Origin: an uncultured Sutterella sp.
GTDB lineage: Bacteria > Pseudomonadota > Gammaproteobacteria > Burkholderiales > Burkholderiaceae_F
Reading direction: 5' to 3'
Assembly: GCA_905202595.1 (NCBI GenBank)
Contig: CAJKSP010000013.1
Span: 1-51,994 of the forward strand
DNA length: 51,994 bases
The notes below the pieces were generated by a model that saw only the letters and a program-made list of their open reading frames with translations, had not been told where the DNA came from and searched no databases. A program made the translations under genes and the position numbers. Within the stretch, counting starts at the first letter, position 1. Each line of letters starts with the position of its first letter. Positions 1 through 7,487 of this stretch are shown one piece after another.

Positions 1-53
1 GACGGGCGCGCCGCCGCCATGGGCGACTTCACCTACGCGATATTCGAGGCGGG

Positions 54-515
54 TTACTTATTCTTTTCCGACTCGCGGCATTGCTCACAGATGCCGTAGA
101 GAACGAGAGAATGCGCCGTCATCTCGTAGCCGTGGCGGGCAGCAATCTCGCGCTGGGCCTGCTCGATCTCAGGATCGACAAACTCTTCAACCTTGCCGCA
201 GCGCACGCAGACGATATGGTCGTGATGACGCCCTTCCTGCAGCTCATAGGTTGCACGGCCCTCATCGAAGTGATGGCGCACCAGAATGCCCGCATTTTCA
301 AACTGCGTCAGCACGCGGTACACCGTTGCAAGGCCGATGTCGCTGTCCTCATTGAGGAGAAGCTTGTACACTTCCTCGGCCGAGAGATGCCGCTTGCCGC
401 CCTCCTGCGTCTCCGCTAGCTTTTGGAAGAGATCCAAAATCTTGAGACGAGGAACCGTCACCTTGAGGCCCATCGTCTTGAGGTCGGCGGATTGCTTGCT
501 AGAGGCTTCCTTCAC
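54..515 (-). CDS. fur: Ferric uptake regulator Fur
   Basis: Iron-sensing transcriptional repressor of 153 residues, the usual Fur length. The N-terminal winged helix contains the recognition helix GLATVYRVLTQF (61-72). The metal-binding half carries HHDH (97-100), the C103-x2-C106 pair and a second pair C143-x2-C146. The start is a GTG at 515, preceded by AGGTG on the minus strand. An internal ATG at residue 15 (MGLKVTVPRLK) is an alternative, but the residues before it fit the usual Fur N-terminus. It is divergent from bamE, the standard arrangement in Burkholderiales. A Fur-like inverted repeat lies just upstream and would allow autoregulation (inference). Confidence 0.95.
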   Translation of the reverse strand: MKEASSKQSADLKTMGLKVTVPRLKILDLFQKLAETQEGGKRHLSAEEVYKLLLNEDSDIGLATVYRVLTQFENAGILVRHHFDEGRATYELQEGRHHDHIVCVRCGKVEEFVDPEIEQAQREIAARHGYEMTAHSLVLYGICEQCRESEKNK

Positions 516-527
516 GGCTGTGCACCT

Positions 528-541
528 AATGAGACTTCATT
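528..541. promoter_or_regulatory. Possible Fur-type operator between fur and bamE
   Basis: An inverted repeat AATGA-GACT-TCATT lies 13 bases upstream of the fur start. It resembles the core of a Fur box. A TATCAT hexamer on the minus strand (550-555) could be the fur -10, which would place the repeat at the transcription start. No good -35 is visible, so this is a weak call. Confidence 0.3.
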
Positions 542-611
542 TAGCCTTTATGATACGGGGGCAAGGCTGAGCCCTGCACACCAACACAAGAGCAATCATT
601 TTATAAGCTTT

Positions 612-1172
612 ATGTTCACCCGACACATCTTTCTGGCGGCATCCGGACTGGCGGCCGTCGCCGCTCTTTCCGGCTGCAGCACGGTGTCCGACATGTGGGA
701 GAACACGGGCGACTACATCCCGTACTTCCTGAAGCCCTACCGTGCAGACGTGCATCAAGGCAATCTCGTGACGAGCGAGATGGTGCTGCAGCTGGAAAAA
801 GGAATGACCGACGCACAAGTGCAGTTTCTGCTCGGTGTGCCGCTCATTCGGGATCAGTTTCATCAGAATCAGTGGGACTACGTCTATTACCTTCTGCGCG
901 GCGACGGCGAACAGCAGCTGCGCCGCCTGACGGTGTACTTCGACGCCAACCGCCGACTTGACCATTGGACATCGGACCCGATGCCCGACGAACAGCAGGC
1001 CGACCAGCTGATTCTCGGCAACATCAAGACCTTCACTCCTCAGCCGCCGCAGCAGCCTCAGCATGCTCCTGAGAGCCTGAGCGCTGAAGAGCAACCGGTA
1101 GGAGAAGCCAAAGATGAAGGAAGAACTGAATCGTCTTCGGACGCTGGTGACGCAGCTCATCGCGCGCCTTAA
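612..1172 (+). CDS. bamE: Outer membrane assembly lipoprotein BamE (SmpA/OmlA)
   Basis: Small lipoprotein of the BAM complex, which inserts beta-barrel proteins into the outer membrane. The ATG at 612 gives a classic lipoprotein signal: positive N-terminus, hydrophobic stretch, lipobox LSGC with Cys22. Family signatures follow: YRADVHQGNLVT, then the GMTDAQVQFLLGVPLI and WDYVYYLLR blocks. The protein is 186 residues, somewhat longer than usual. The extra length is a Pro/Gln/Glu-rich, apparently disordered tail, whose last 59 bases overlap the next gene in another frame. It is divergent from fur. Confidence 0.93.
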   Translation: MFTRHIFLAASGLAAVAALSGCSTVSDMWENTGDYIPYFLKPYRADVHQGNLVTSEMVLQLEKGMTDAQVQFLLGVPLIRDQFHQNQWDYVYYLLRGDGEQQLRRLTVYFDANRRLDHWTSDPMPDEQQADQLILGNIKTFTPQPPQQPQHAPESLSAEEQPVGEAKDEGRTESSSDAGDAAHRAP

Positions 1173-1323
1173 GGCCGAACGCGAGGAAAACGCGCGCCTT
1201 CGCAGCCAGCTGGCGCTGAAGGAAGCGGAGCTTTCCCGCGCGAAAGGCCAGCTCAATGAAGCCAAGCGCCGCATCGACGGTCTGTTTGCCCAATTCCGCG
1301 GCAGCGACGATTCGCTGCTCTGA
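1114..1323 (+). CDS. Short ZapB-like coiled-coil protein
   Basis: A 69-residue, highly charged protein that is almost entirely one coiled coil: heptad-like leucines from residue 5 to about 50, then a short tail ending FRGSDDSLL. Small coiled coils of this kind sit directly before zapA in many beta- and gammaproteobacteria and are annotated as ZapB-like division factors. The start at 1114 has GGAG upstream (ggtaggagaagcc) and lies inside the end of bamE. The stop is 13 bases before zapA, so the two are probably translated from one message. The role in Z-ring assembly is inferred from position and shape. Confidence 0.75.
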   Translation: MKEELNRLRTLVTQLIARLKAEREENARLRSQLALKEAELSRAKGQLNEAKRRIDGLFAQFRGSDDSLL

Positions 1324-1336
1324 ATAGGAGGCCATC

Positions 1337-1744
1337 ATGTCTGAAGTCTCCGTCACGATCTACAACCACACCTATCGCTTAGCGGTCAGCACGGGCGAAG
1401 AGAACCTGCTGAAGGACTGCGCCAAGCTTGTGGACGAGCAGATGTCGGCCGTCCGCTCTGCGGGCAAGGTCATCGCCGCGGATCAAATTGCCGTGCTCTC
1501 GGCGCTGGAAATCGCCTACGACGCCAAAAAGAAGGCGGCTCAGGCCGCTGACGAGGCGCAGGCCGCGGCTGCCGCTACAGCGACCGCACCGGAGGCGCAA
1601 GCCGCGCCGGCACCATCGCCGACGACATCGGCAGAACCGGCAGCAGCGCACGACGATCAGGAAGCCCTGACAGAAATCCGCGAGCTTTGCCGCCTCTGCG
1701 AAGAGGCGCTCTACAAAGACGCCGCCATCGGATCACTTTTTTAG
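1337..1744 (+). CDS. zapA: Cell division protein ZapA
   Basis: FtsZ-ring stabilising protein. The N-terminal globular part begins MSEVSVTIYNHTYRLAVSTGEE and carries the family pattern around KLVDEQM and ALEIAYD (about residues 31-62). It is followed by a coiled coil. At 135 residues it is longer than typical ZapA (about 100) because of an Ala/Pro/Thr-rich low-complexity insert at about 67-105. An AGGAGG-type ribosome site (aataggaggccatc) precedes the ATG. It follows the ZapB-like gene and precedes 6S RNA, a classic order. Confidence 0.9.
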   Translation: MSEVSVTIYNHTYRLAVSTGEENLLKDCAKLVDEQMSAVRSAGKVIAADQIAVLSALEIAYDAKKKAAQAADEAQAAAAATATAPEAQAAPAPSPTTSAEPAAAHDDQEALTEIRELCRLCEEALYKDAAIGSLF

Positions 1745-1780
1745 GGGATGCTAGTTCGACGCGAAAATGCGCCTTCCGCA

Positions 1781-1808
1781 TTGCTGAATTACTTCCCTCG
1801 GCTACAAT
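1781..1808 (+). promoter_or_regulatory. Promoter of 6S RNA
   Basis: TTGCTG at 1781-1786, a 16-base spacer and TACAAT at 1803-1808 form a good sigma-70-type promoter. It is placed to start transcription at about 1815, at the 5' arm of the 6S RNA. Confidence 0.65.
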
Positions 1809-1814
1809 GAGCTC

Positions 1815-1995
1815 AGTCCTGCAGTGGCAAGCATCCGGGCTCCAAAGTACCTCGAACCAATGCCAAAGCCAAATGGTTGGCAGACTCGAGAGCCGATAGA
1901 GTGCCGGTCACGCGTTGTCCAGCCCGTTCCGCTCCGGAGCCGACCGCCCTGAACTCTCGGTTCAGGATACGTAGCCCCGCCCCACTGCAGGTTCC
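1815..1995 (+). ncRNA. ssrS: 6S RNA
   Basis: Regulatory RNA that mimics an open promoter and binds sigma-70 RNA polymerase holoenzyme. Its two ends pair perfectly: CCTGCAGTGG at 1818-1827 with CCACTGCAGG at 1982-1991, the closing stem of a long rod of about 180 nt. The location directly after zapA is the conserved site for this gene, and it has its own promoter and a downstream intrinsic terminator. No reading frame fits the stretch. The exact ends are estimates. Confidence 0.85.
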
Positions 1996-2003
1996 CCGAT
2001 TCT

Positions 2004-2036
2004 GAAAGGGCAGTCTTTCGACTGCCCTTTCGCTTT
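2004..2036 (+). terminator. Intrinsic terminator after 6S RNA
   Basis: A perfect 12-bp stem (2004-2015 with 2020-2031, GAAAGGGCAGTC/GACTGCCCTTTC) with loop TTTC, followed by GCTTTT. Confidence 0.85.
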
Positions 2037-2056
2037 TAGGCCCTCTCATTTTTTCC

Positions 2057-2605
2057 ATGCCCGCATCCCTCGACTGCGATCCGTCTCATTCGCGCCGCTT
2101 CTGGCTCATGAAAACAGAGCCGAGCGAATGCTCGATTGACGATGCGCTGGCGGCGCCGGACCATAAAGTCTCTTGGTTCGGCATTCGGAACTATCAGGCG
2201 CGAAACTTCATTCGCGACGACATGTCTGTTGGCGACGGCGTCCTTTTCTATCATTCGAGCTGCGCGGCGCCAGGAATCATCGGCTTGGCGAAGATTGCGT
2301 CGTCAGCCTATCCGGACGCATGTCAATTCGATGCGAAGAGCATCTATTTCGACCCCAAAAGCTCGCCCTCGTCGCCTCGGTGGCTGGCCGTTGACGTCGA
2401 AGCGCTCTGCCGCCTGCAAGAGCCGATCGGACTGCCGCTCCTGCGCGCAGAGCCTGCGCTTGCCGACATGCCGGTGCTTCGCCGGGGGAATCGGCTCTCC
2501 ATCACGCCGGTCACGCCGGAACAGTTTTTCTTCATCGTCCGCCGCTGGTTCGGCGAAGACGGACGATCGCTTCTTACCGCTTTTGACGCCGAACCTCTTT
2601 CATAG
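2057..2605 (+). CDS. EVE-domain protein
   Basis: A 182-residue protein of the EVE (PUA-like) family. The opening FWLMKTEPSECSIDD, then SWFGIRNYQARNFIRDDMSVGDGVLFYHS and PGIIGLAKI, is the family signature. EVE domains are thought to bind modified bases in nucleic acids; the ligand here is unknown. The gene follows the 6S RNA terminator and ends 12 bases before the TauE/SafE gene, so these two probably share a message. The ATG at 2057 is taken; an internal ATG at 2108 would remove a non-conserved 17-residue lead. Confidence 0.88.
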   Translation: MPASLDCDPSHSRRFWLMKTEPSECSIDDALAAPDHKVSWFGIRNYQARNFIRDDMSVGDGVLFYHSSCAAPGIIGLAKIASSAYPDACQFDAKSIYFDPKSSPSSPRWLAVDVEALCRLQEPIGLPLLRAEPALADMPVLRRGNRLSITPVTPEQFFFIVRRWFGEDGRSLLTAFDAEPLS

Positions 2606-2617
2606 GATGCTTGCATC

Positions 2618-3433
2618 ATGGACATGACGATTGTCATCGAATTGGCTTTGCTGGGCAGCTGCACAGGCTTCCTCGCAGGGCTTCTCGGCATCGGGGGCGG
2701 CATGGTGCTGACGCCTTTCCTGACGCTGCTTCTCACCCAAGCCGGCGTTCCGCCCGAACATGTCGTTCATGTCGCCATCGCCACCTCGATGGGCACGATT
2801 CTCTTTACGTCGCTCTCATCCGTGCGTGCACATGCCGCTCGCGGCGCCGTGCTTTGGAAAGTGGTTGCCGCCGTTGCGCCGGGCATTCTGATCGGCGCCA
2901 TCATCGGCGCGCAGATTTCCGGCGCGCTGTCCACCTTCTGGGTTGCACTCTTCTTCAGCGCTTTCGTCTACACCTCGGCTACGAAGATGTTCATCGGCTC
3001 GAAAACCGTCCCGACGCGCACGCTTCCCGGTCCTGCCGGCATGGTGGGTGCGGGCACGGTGATCGGCATCATCTCGTCGCTCGTCGGCGCAGGCGGCGGC
3101 TTCATTTCTGTCCCGTTCATGACGTACTGCAACGTCAAGATGCATAACGCCATCGGCACCTCTGCCGCCCTCGGCTTCCCGATTGCCTTCGCCGGCACGA
3201 TCGGCTACATCATCAGCGGCTGGAACGTCGACGCGCTGCCGGGCTGGCCCATTACGCTCGGCTACATCCACCTGCCCGCTCTGCTCTCGGTGGTCGTCAT
3301 GAGCGTCATCACAGCGCCGATCGGCGCCAAGGTGGCTCACTCCATCGACACCAAACCGCTGAAGCGCATCTTCGGCAGCATCCTGTTCCTTCTGGCGACC
3401 TACATGCTTTACAAGGCCATCATGGCCTTCTAA
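2618..3433 (+). CDS. TauE/SafE family membrane permease
   Basis: A 271-residue polytopic inner-membrane protein. It has the internal duplication of the family: GLLGIGGGMVLTP (21-33) and a second glycine motif SSLVGAGGGFISVP (153-166). About eight hydrophobic segments are seen. Members export or import sulfite, sulfonates or other small organic anions; the substrate cannot be read from sequence. It ends at a strong terminator shared with lgt on the other strand. Confidence 0.85.
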   Translation: MDMTIVIELALLGSCTGFLAGLLGIGGGMVLTPFLTLLLTQAGVPPEHVVHVAIATSMGTILFTSLSSVRAHAARGAVLWKVVAAVAPGILIGAIIGAQISGALSTFWVALFFSAFVYTSATKMFIGSKTVPTRTLPGPAGMVGAGTVIGIISSLVGAGGGFISVPFMTYCNVKMHNAIGTSAALGFPIAFAGTIGYIISGWNVDALPGWPITLGYIHLPALLSVVVMSVITAPIGAKVAHSIDTKPLKRIFGSILFLLATYMLYKAIMAF

Positions 3434-3460
3434 GCCGCTTAGAAAGACCTCATTTCTGTC

Positions 3461-3495
3461 AGCCGCTGAAGCGCCGCCTTCAGCGGCTTTCTTTT
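3461..3495 (+). terminator. Intrinsic terminator between the TauE/SafE gene and lgt
   Basis: An 11-bp stem AGCCGCTGAAG (3461-3471) with CTTCAGCGGCT (3478-3488), loop CGCCGC, then TTCTTTTT. The right arm includes the lgt stop codon. Confidence 0.8.
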
Positions 3496-4295
3496 TGCTT
3501 CAAGCCCTGCTGCCGTCTTCCGGCATACATCCAAAGAACAGCGCCCGCGAGGAAAAGCGGCAACGTCAGCCACTGCCCTCGAGAGAGCCCTAAAGCCTGC
3601 AGGCCCAAGAAGGCATCCGGCTCCCGAAAAAACTCCACAATGAATCGCGCCGCGCCGTAGCCCATGGCGAAGAGCGCAGCGACGCGGCCGACAGGCTGCG
3701 GCTTACGCGAATAAAGCCACAAGAGCACGAAAAGTCCCAATCCCTCAAGACCCGCTTCATAGAGCTGAGACGGATGCCGAGGAATGCCGCCATCCTGCGC
3801 TTGCGGAAAAACCATGGCCCACGGCAGCGCTGCCGGAGCCGGACGGCCCCACAGCTCGCCGTTGATGAAGTTGCCCAGGCGTCCCATCATGAGACCGAGC
3901 GGAATGAGCGGCGCCACAAAGTCGACGATGCGCCAGAAGGCCAGCTTCTTTTTCCAGCTGTACAGCGCCATGACGGCCAACGCGCCGAGCAGTCCGCCGT
4001 GCGCGCTCATGCCGCCATGCCAGAGCGCAAGGATCTCCGTCGGATGCGCAACATAGTAGCCAGGCTGATAAAACAGGCAGTAACCGATCCGGCCGCCCAA
4101 AATGATGCCGAAGACGCCAAAGAAGAGCAGATCCTCCACATTCTCCTTTGTCATGCCGCGCCAGGCTTGCGCCGCTCGGAGGCGCCCCAAAAGCCAGAAA
4201 AGCGCGAAGCCCGCCAAATACATCAGTCCGTACCAGCGGACAGCCACGGGGCCGATTTGAAGCGCAACAGGATCAAATTGCGGATGAATGAGCAT
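3480..4295 (-). CDS. lgt: Prolipoprotein diacylglyceryl transferase Lgt
   Basis: Inner-membrane enzyme that transfers diacylglycerol from phosphatidylglycerol to the lipobox cysteine of prolipoproteins such as BamE in this window. It is 271 residues with seven hydrophobic segments. Signatures are the HGGMSAHGGLLG block (93-104) and the Lgt motif GRLGNFINGELWGR (138-151), with the conserved Arg and Asn. The C-terminus carries RFIVEFFREPD. The gene stands alone, convergent with the TauE/SafE gene and divergent from thiM. Confidence 0.95.
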   Translation of the reverse strand: MLIHPQFDPVALQIGPVAVRWYGLMYLAGFALFWLLGRLRAAQAWRGMTKENVEDLLFFGVFGIILGGRIGYCLFYQPGYYVAHPTEILALWHGGMSAHGGLLGALAVMALYSWKKKLAFWRIVDFVAPLIPLGLMMGRLGNFINGELWGRPAPAALPWAMVFPQAQDGGIPRHPSQLYEAGLEGLGLFVLLWLYSRKPQPVGRVAALFAMGYGAARFIVEFFREPDAFLGLQALGLSRGQWLTLPLFLAGAVLWMYAGRRQQGLKQKESR

Positions 4296-4431
4296 GGTCG
4301 AAGAATCCTAGCGGTTTGCGGGTGATCCATTCTATCGACGTCAGCTGCGGACAGCCTGTGCTAAGGTGATTCTCGCTTTTTCAACCCAAGACTGTGCCTG
4401 CATGCCCTGCGCATTCCGGCCTGCCATTTCC

Positions 4432-5220
4432 ATGAAGCCACAAGATTTTTCTCCTGCCGCTATGTCGGAAGCGTTGACGGCGCTGCGCCGACTTCGCCCT
4501 CTTGTTCACTGCCTCACCAATGACGTCGTGCAGGAAATCACGGCCAACGTGCTTCTCGCCGCAGGCGCGTCACCGGCCATGGTGGTCGCGGAGCAGGAGG
4601 TGGAATCCTTTGCCGCCGCGGCAGATGCGCTGCTGATCAATGTCGGCACGCTGTTTGAATCGCGTCTTCAGGCCATGAAGCTCGCCGTCGCCGCAGCTCA
4701 AGGCGCAAAGAAGCCCTGGGTGCTCGATCCGGTAGCCGCCGGCGGCATCCCCTGGAGAGATGCCCGCATTCAGGAGCTTGCCGCGATGAAGCCCACGGTC
4801 ATTCGAGGCAATGCCAGCGAAATCCTTGCACTAACAGGCGCTGGCAGCGGCGGAAAAGGCGTCGACAGCACAGCCTCCTCCGAAGATGCCCTCCCAGCCG
4901 CCTCAGCGCTTGCCAAGCAGCTCGGCTGCACCGTCTGCGTCACAGGCAAAACAGATTTTTCAACGGACGGAGAACGCATTCTGGCCGTTTCCGGCGGCCA
5001 TCCCATGGCAACGCTTGTCGTCGGCACCGGCTGCTCGCTTTCTGCCCTGGTCGCCGCCTACTGCGCCGCAGTCCCGGATCCTGTCGCTGCCGCCGCTGCC
5101 GCCTGCATGCACGCCAAGCGTGCAGCTGAAGCGGCCTGGACGCATGCGCAGGCGCCAGGCAGCTTCCACGCCGCCTACATCGATGCTCTTTTCGAACTGC
5201 AGCCGGCTGACTTTGCCTGA
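4432..5220 (+). CDS. thiM: Hydroxyethylthiazole kinase ThiM
   Basis: Thiamine salvage enzyme that phosphorylates 4-methyl-5-(2-hydroxyethyl)thiazole. Conserved blocks are LVHCLTNDVVQEITANVLLAAGASPAMV at the start, LLINVGTL, WVLDPVAAGG, IRGNASEILALTG and the C-terminal GTGCSLSALVAA. The ATG at 4432 (MKPQDFSP) gives 262 residues, the normal length; the frame is open back to a GTG at 4366, with another ATG at 4402. No clear Shine-Dalgarno and no thi-box are seen upstream. It is followed by thiE after 23 bases. Confidence 0.93.
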   Translation: MKPQDFSPAAMSEALTALRRLRPLVHCLTNDVVQEITANVLLAAGASPAMVVAEQEVESFAAAADALLINVGTLFESRLQAMKLAVAAAQGAKKPWVLDPVAAGGIPWRDARIQELAAMKPTVIRGNASEILALTGAGSGGKGVDSTASSEDALPAASALAKQLGCTVCVTGKTDFSTDGERILAVSGGHPMATLVVGTGCSLSALVAAYCAAVPDPVAAAAAACMHAKRAAEAAWTHAQAPGSFHAAYIDALFELQPADFA

Positions 5221-5243
5221 AAGCGCATTCAAAGGACTTCATC

Positions 5244-5885
5244 ATGCCAATCAGCCGAGCTTTGGATCTTTCGCTCTACCTCGTTCTCGATCCGGACCTT
5301 TGCGGCGGAGAAGCCGAAATGATCCGCACGGCCGTCGAAGCTGCCGCCGGCGGGGCGAGCATCATTCAGCTCCGCACGCCCTCGTGGAAAAAGCGCCGCG
5401 AAGCGGAATGCGCGCGAGCGCTTCTTCAGGCGCTGCGCCCCCTGGACGTTCCGCTCATCATTGATGATGATGCCGACGTCGCCCTAGCCGTCCAAGCCGA
5501 CGGTCTTCACATTGGTCAGGACGATCTCTCTCCGGAAGATGCGCGCCGCCTGCTTGGTCCCGACAAGATCATCGGCCTCTCAGTCGGCAGCATCAGCGAA
5601 GCCGAAGCCGTGCCTCGCAGCCTGGTCGACTATGTCGGCATTGGACCGGTGTATGCCACGCAGACAAAAAAGGATGCCTGCGCTGCTTTAGGCCTTGAAG
5701 CGCTCGCCCATCTCAGGCAGCTGGCAGCGCTGCCTGCCGTCGCCATCGGCGGCATCAAAGCGTCCAATGCTTCCGAAGTCATGGCGTCCGGCGTAGACGG
5801 CATTGCCGTCGTCTCAGCCATTTGCGGCCAGTCGGACCCTCAGGCCTCCGCGAGAGCGCTGCGCGAGCTTGTGCGAAGCGCTTAA
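5244..5885 (+). CDS. thiE: Thiamine phosphate synthase ThiE
   Basis: Joins hydroxymethylpyrimidine pyrophosphate and thiazole phosphate to make thiamine phosphate. It is a 213-residue TIM-barrel protein with family blocks SIIQLRTPSW, PLIIDDDADVALAVQADGLHIGQDDL, IGLSVGS, YVGIGPVYATQTKKDA and VAIGGIKASNASEVMASGVDGIAVVSAI. It is preceded by an AAAGGA ribosome site and is co-directional with thiM, so the pair forms a salvage operon. The de novo genes thiC, thiG and thiD are not in the window. Confidence 0.93.
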   Translation: MPISRALDLSLYLVLDPDLCGGEAEMIRTAVEAAAGGASIIQLRTPSWKKRREAECARALLQALRPLDVPLIIDDDADVALAVQADGLHIGQDDLSPEDARRLLGPDKIIGLSVGSISEAEAVPRSLVDYVGIGPVYATQTKKDACAALGLEALAHLRQLAALPAVAIGGIKASNASEVMASGVDGIAVVSAICGQSDPQASARALRELVRSA

Positions 5886-5983
5886 CAGTCGTCAGCTAGC
5901 CGCTGTCCTGACAGTGGAGCGCACATCTCTTTTCTGCACGCGACAATAGAAGAAAGCGCTCCCCTGGCAATCGTCGGCGCGTC

Positions 5984-7456
5984 ATGCCTGAAATGCACTA
6001 TTCCATGCCTGAAGAAAACGGACTCCATCACATCAAGACAAAGCTGCTTCAGCTGCCGCAGGCTGATGCATCGGCCATTCTGGCGGCTCAGATGCTGCTG
6101 GACGAACTACCCGATGACGCAGCACGGCAAGCCGTCAGCAATGAAGCCGCCGCAAAGGCGCGACATGCCTGCGGAGAAGGCGCTTCAGACGAAGCGCTTG
6201 CAGCGGAATGGGGACGCCAGGCTGCTGCACTCTGCTGCGAACAGCAGCAAAAGAAAGCCAATGCCGTATTCGCCTCGGCACTGCATCTCCCCACCAATCC
6301 CTTCTTATTCGGCATCGCGCTGGCAGCACTTTTGATCGGCGCGCTCGCTGATCAGTGGACGTCGAACGGACGGCTGATCAACTTGCTTGCCTTTCCTTTT
6401 TTGGGACTGCTGCTCTGGAATGCCACCGTTTACATCCTTCTTCTCATCGGCTTCGTCAGCAAGCGCTTTCGGCCAGCGCATCGAGCCAACTGGCTTCGAG
6501 AAGCCGTCTCCCGAGTCGTCTGTCTGTTGGGGGCAGCCCACCTCTCCTTAAGCCGGCGCACCGCTTCAGCGCCTGCCGTTTCCAAAAGCCGACTCGTCAA
6601 AGAAGCCTCAGCAAGGCAGCATGAGTTGTCGGCGCTTGCCGCCGCTTCGCTGCATCTAGCCGCAGGCATGCTTGCGGTCGGCCTTGTGGCGAGCATTCTC
6701 GTCCGGGGCATCGGCACCGCTTATGCCGTCGGGTGGGAAAGCACCTGGTTTGCGGATTCGCCGGATGCTGTCGCGGCGATTCTCTCCGCGCTCTACGGCT
6801 GGCTGCCGCTGCCTCCCAGCCTTGATCTGTCGTCCGCTGCCGTCAAGACGCTACAGCTTTCCGCTGACGGCTCAGCAGCCGCTGCATCGTCAGCCGCCGC
6901 TTCAGCCTGGCTTGCTCGGCTGATTGAAGCGCTGCTCGTCTTCATTGCTCTGCCTCGCCTTCTGCTCTGCCTAGCCTCGCTCATCCGCCTGCGGCAGGCA
7001 GCCAAGCACTGGGACATTGCATTCCCAACTGAACTTCTCGAACGCCTTCGCCGCTCTTCTTCGTCCGTCCGGTGGCTGCTGCTGGCGCAGAAAGCTGATT
7101 TCTCCCCTGCTCTCGCCGTCTTGGCGGCTCAAGCGCTGAACTGCGATGCAGATAGCCTGCAGCATGAGGACTTTTCGCCCTGGCATGCAGATGCCGGCCT
7201 GCCTGCAATAGCACCGGACTGCCGCGTGGCGCTCTGGCAGCGCATTGACGAAACGCCGGAAGAAGATGTGCATGGACAAGCGCTGATTCAGCTCCGAAAA
7301 GCGAGCGCATCGCCTATCCTGATGCTGCTTGACTGCCGCAATGCATCGGCGCGCTTCGGCAGCAGCTCGCCACGCGTTCGCGAACGCCTTGCTCTCTGGC
7401 AGGACTTCGCCAACCGCTTCGGCGCCGAATCCTTAAGTATCGGCGACAAGGCGTGA
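5984..7456 (+). CDS. DUF2868-type membrane protein
   Basis: A 490-residue protein of unknown function, recognised as DUF2868-like by layout and by its partner. Residues 1-100 are soluble, Ala/Glu/Gln-rich and helical. Two hydrophobic segments follow around 106-160 (IALAALLIGALADQ, then FLGLLLWNATVYILLLIGFV), another near 220-245 (AAGMLAVGLVASILVRG) and one near 310-335 (LLVFIALPRLLLCLASL). After that come soluble C-terminal residues. The start is uncertain: ATGs at 5984 and 6008 are close together and neither has a strong ribosome site. The DUF3482 GTPase-like gene follows after 31 bases; in Burkholderiales these two are regularly paired, implying a shared membrane complex (inference). Confidence 0.75.
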   Translation: MPEMHYSMPEENGLHHIKTKLLQLPQADASAILAAQMLLDELPDDAARQAVSNEAAAKARHACGEGASDEALAAEWGRQAAALCCEQQQKKANAVFASALHLPTNPFLFGIALAALLIGALADQWTSNGRLINLLAFPFLGLLLWNATVYILLLIGFVSKRFRPAHRANWLREAVSRVVCLLGAAHLSLSRRTASAPAVSKSRLVKEASARQHELSALAAASLHLAAGMLAVGLVASILVRGIGTAYAVGWESTWFADSPDAVAAILSALYGWLPLPPSLDLSSAAVKTLQLSADGSAAAASSAAASAWLARLIEALLVFIALPRLLLCLASLIRLRQAAKHWDIAFPTELLERLRRSSSSVRWLLLAQKADFSPALAVLAAQALNCDADSLQHEDFSPWHADAGLPAIAPDCRVALWQRIDETPEEDVHGQALIQLRKASASPILMLLDCRNASARFGSSSPRVRERLALWQDFANRFGAESLSIGDKA

Positions 7457-7487
7457 TGCCGATGCTCACTCTTTTCTCGCCTCCCTT

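Noticed and set aside
1..53. Possible end of a neighbouring gene at the left edge
   Set aside because: All frames are short and none shows a recognisable C-terminus.
4296..4431. TPP riboswitch upstream of thiM
   Set aside because: The conserved thi-box blocks are absent on direct reading.
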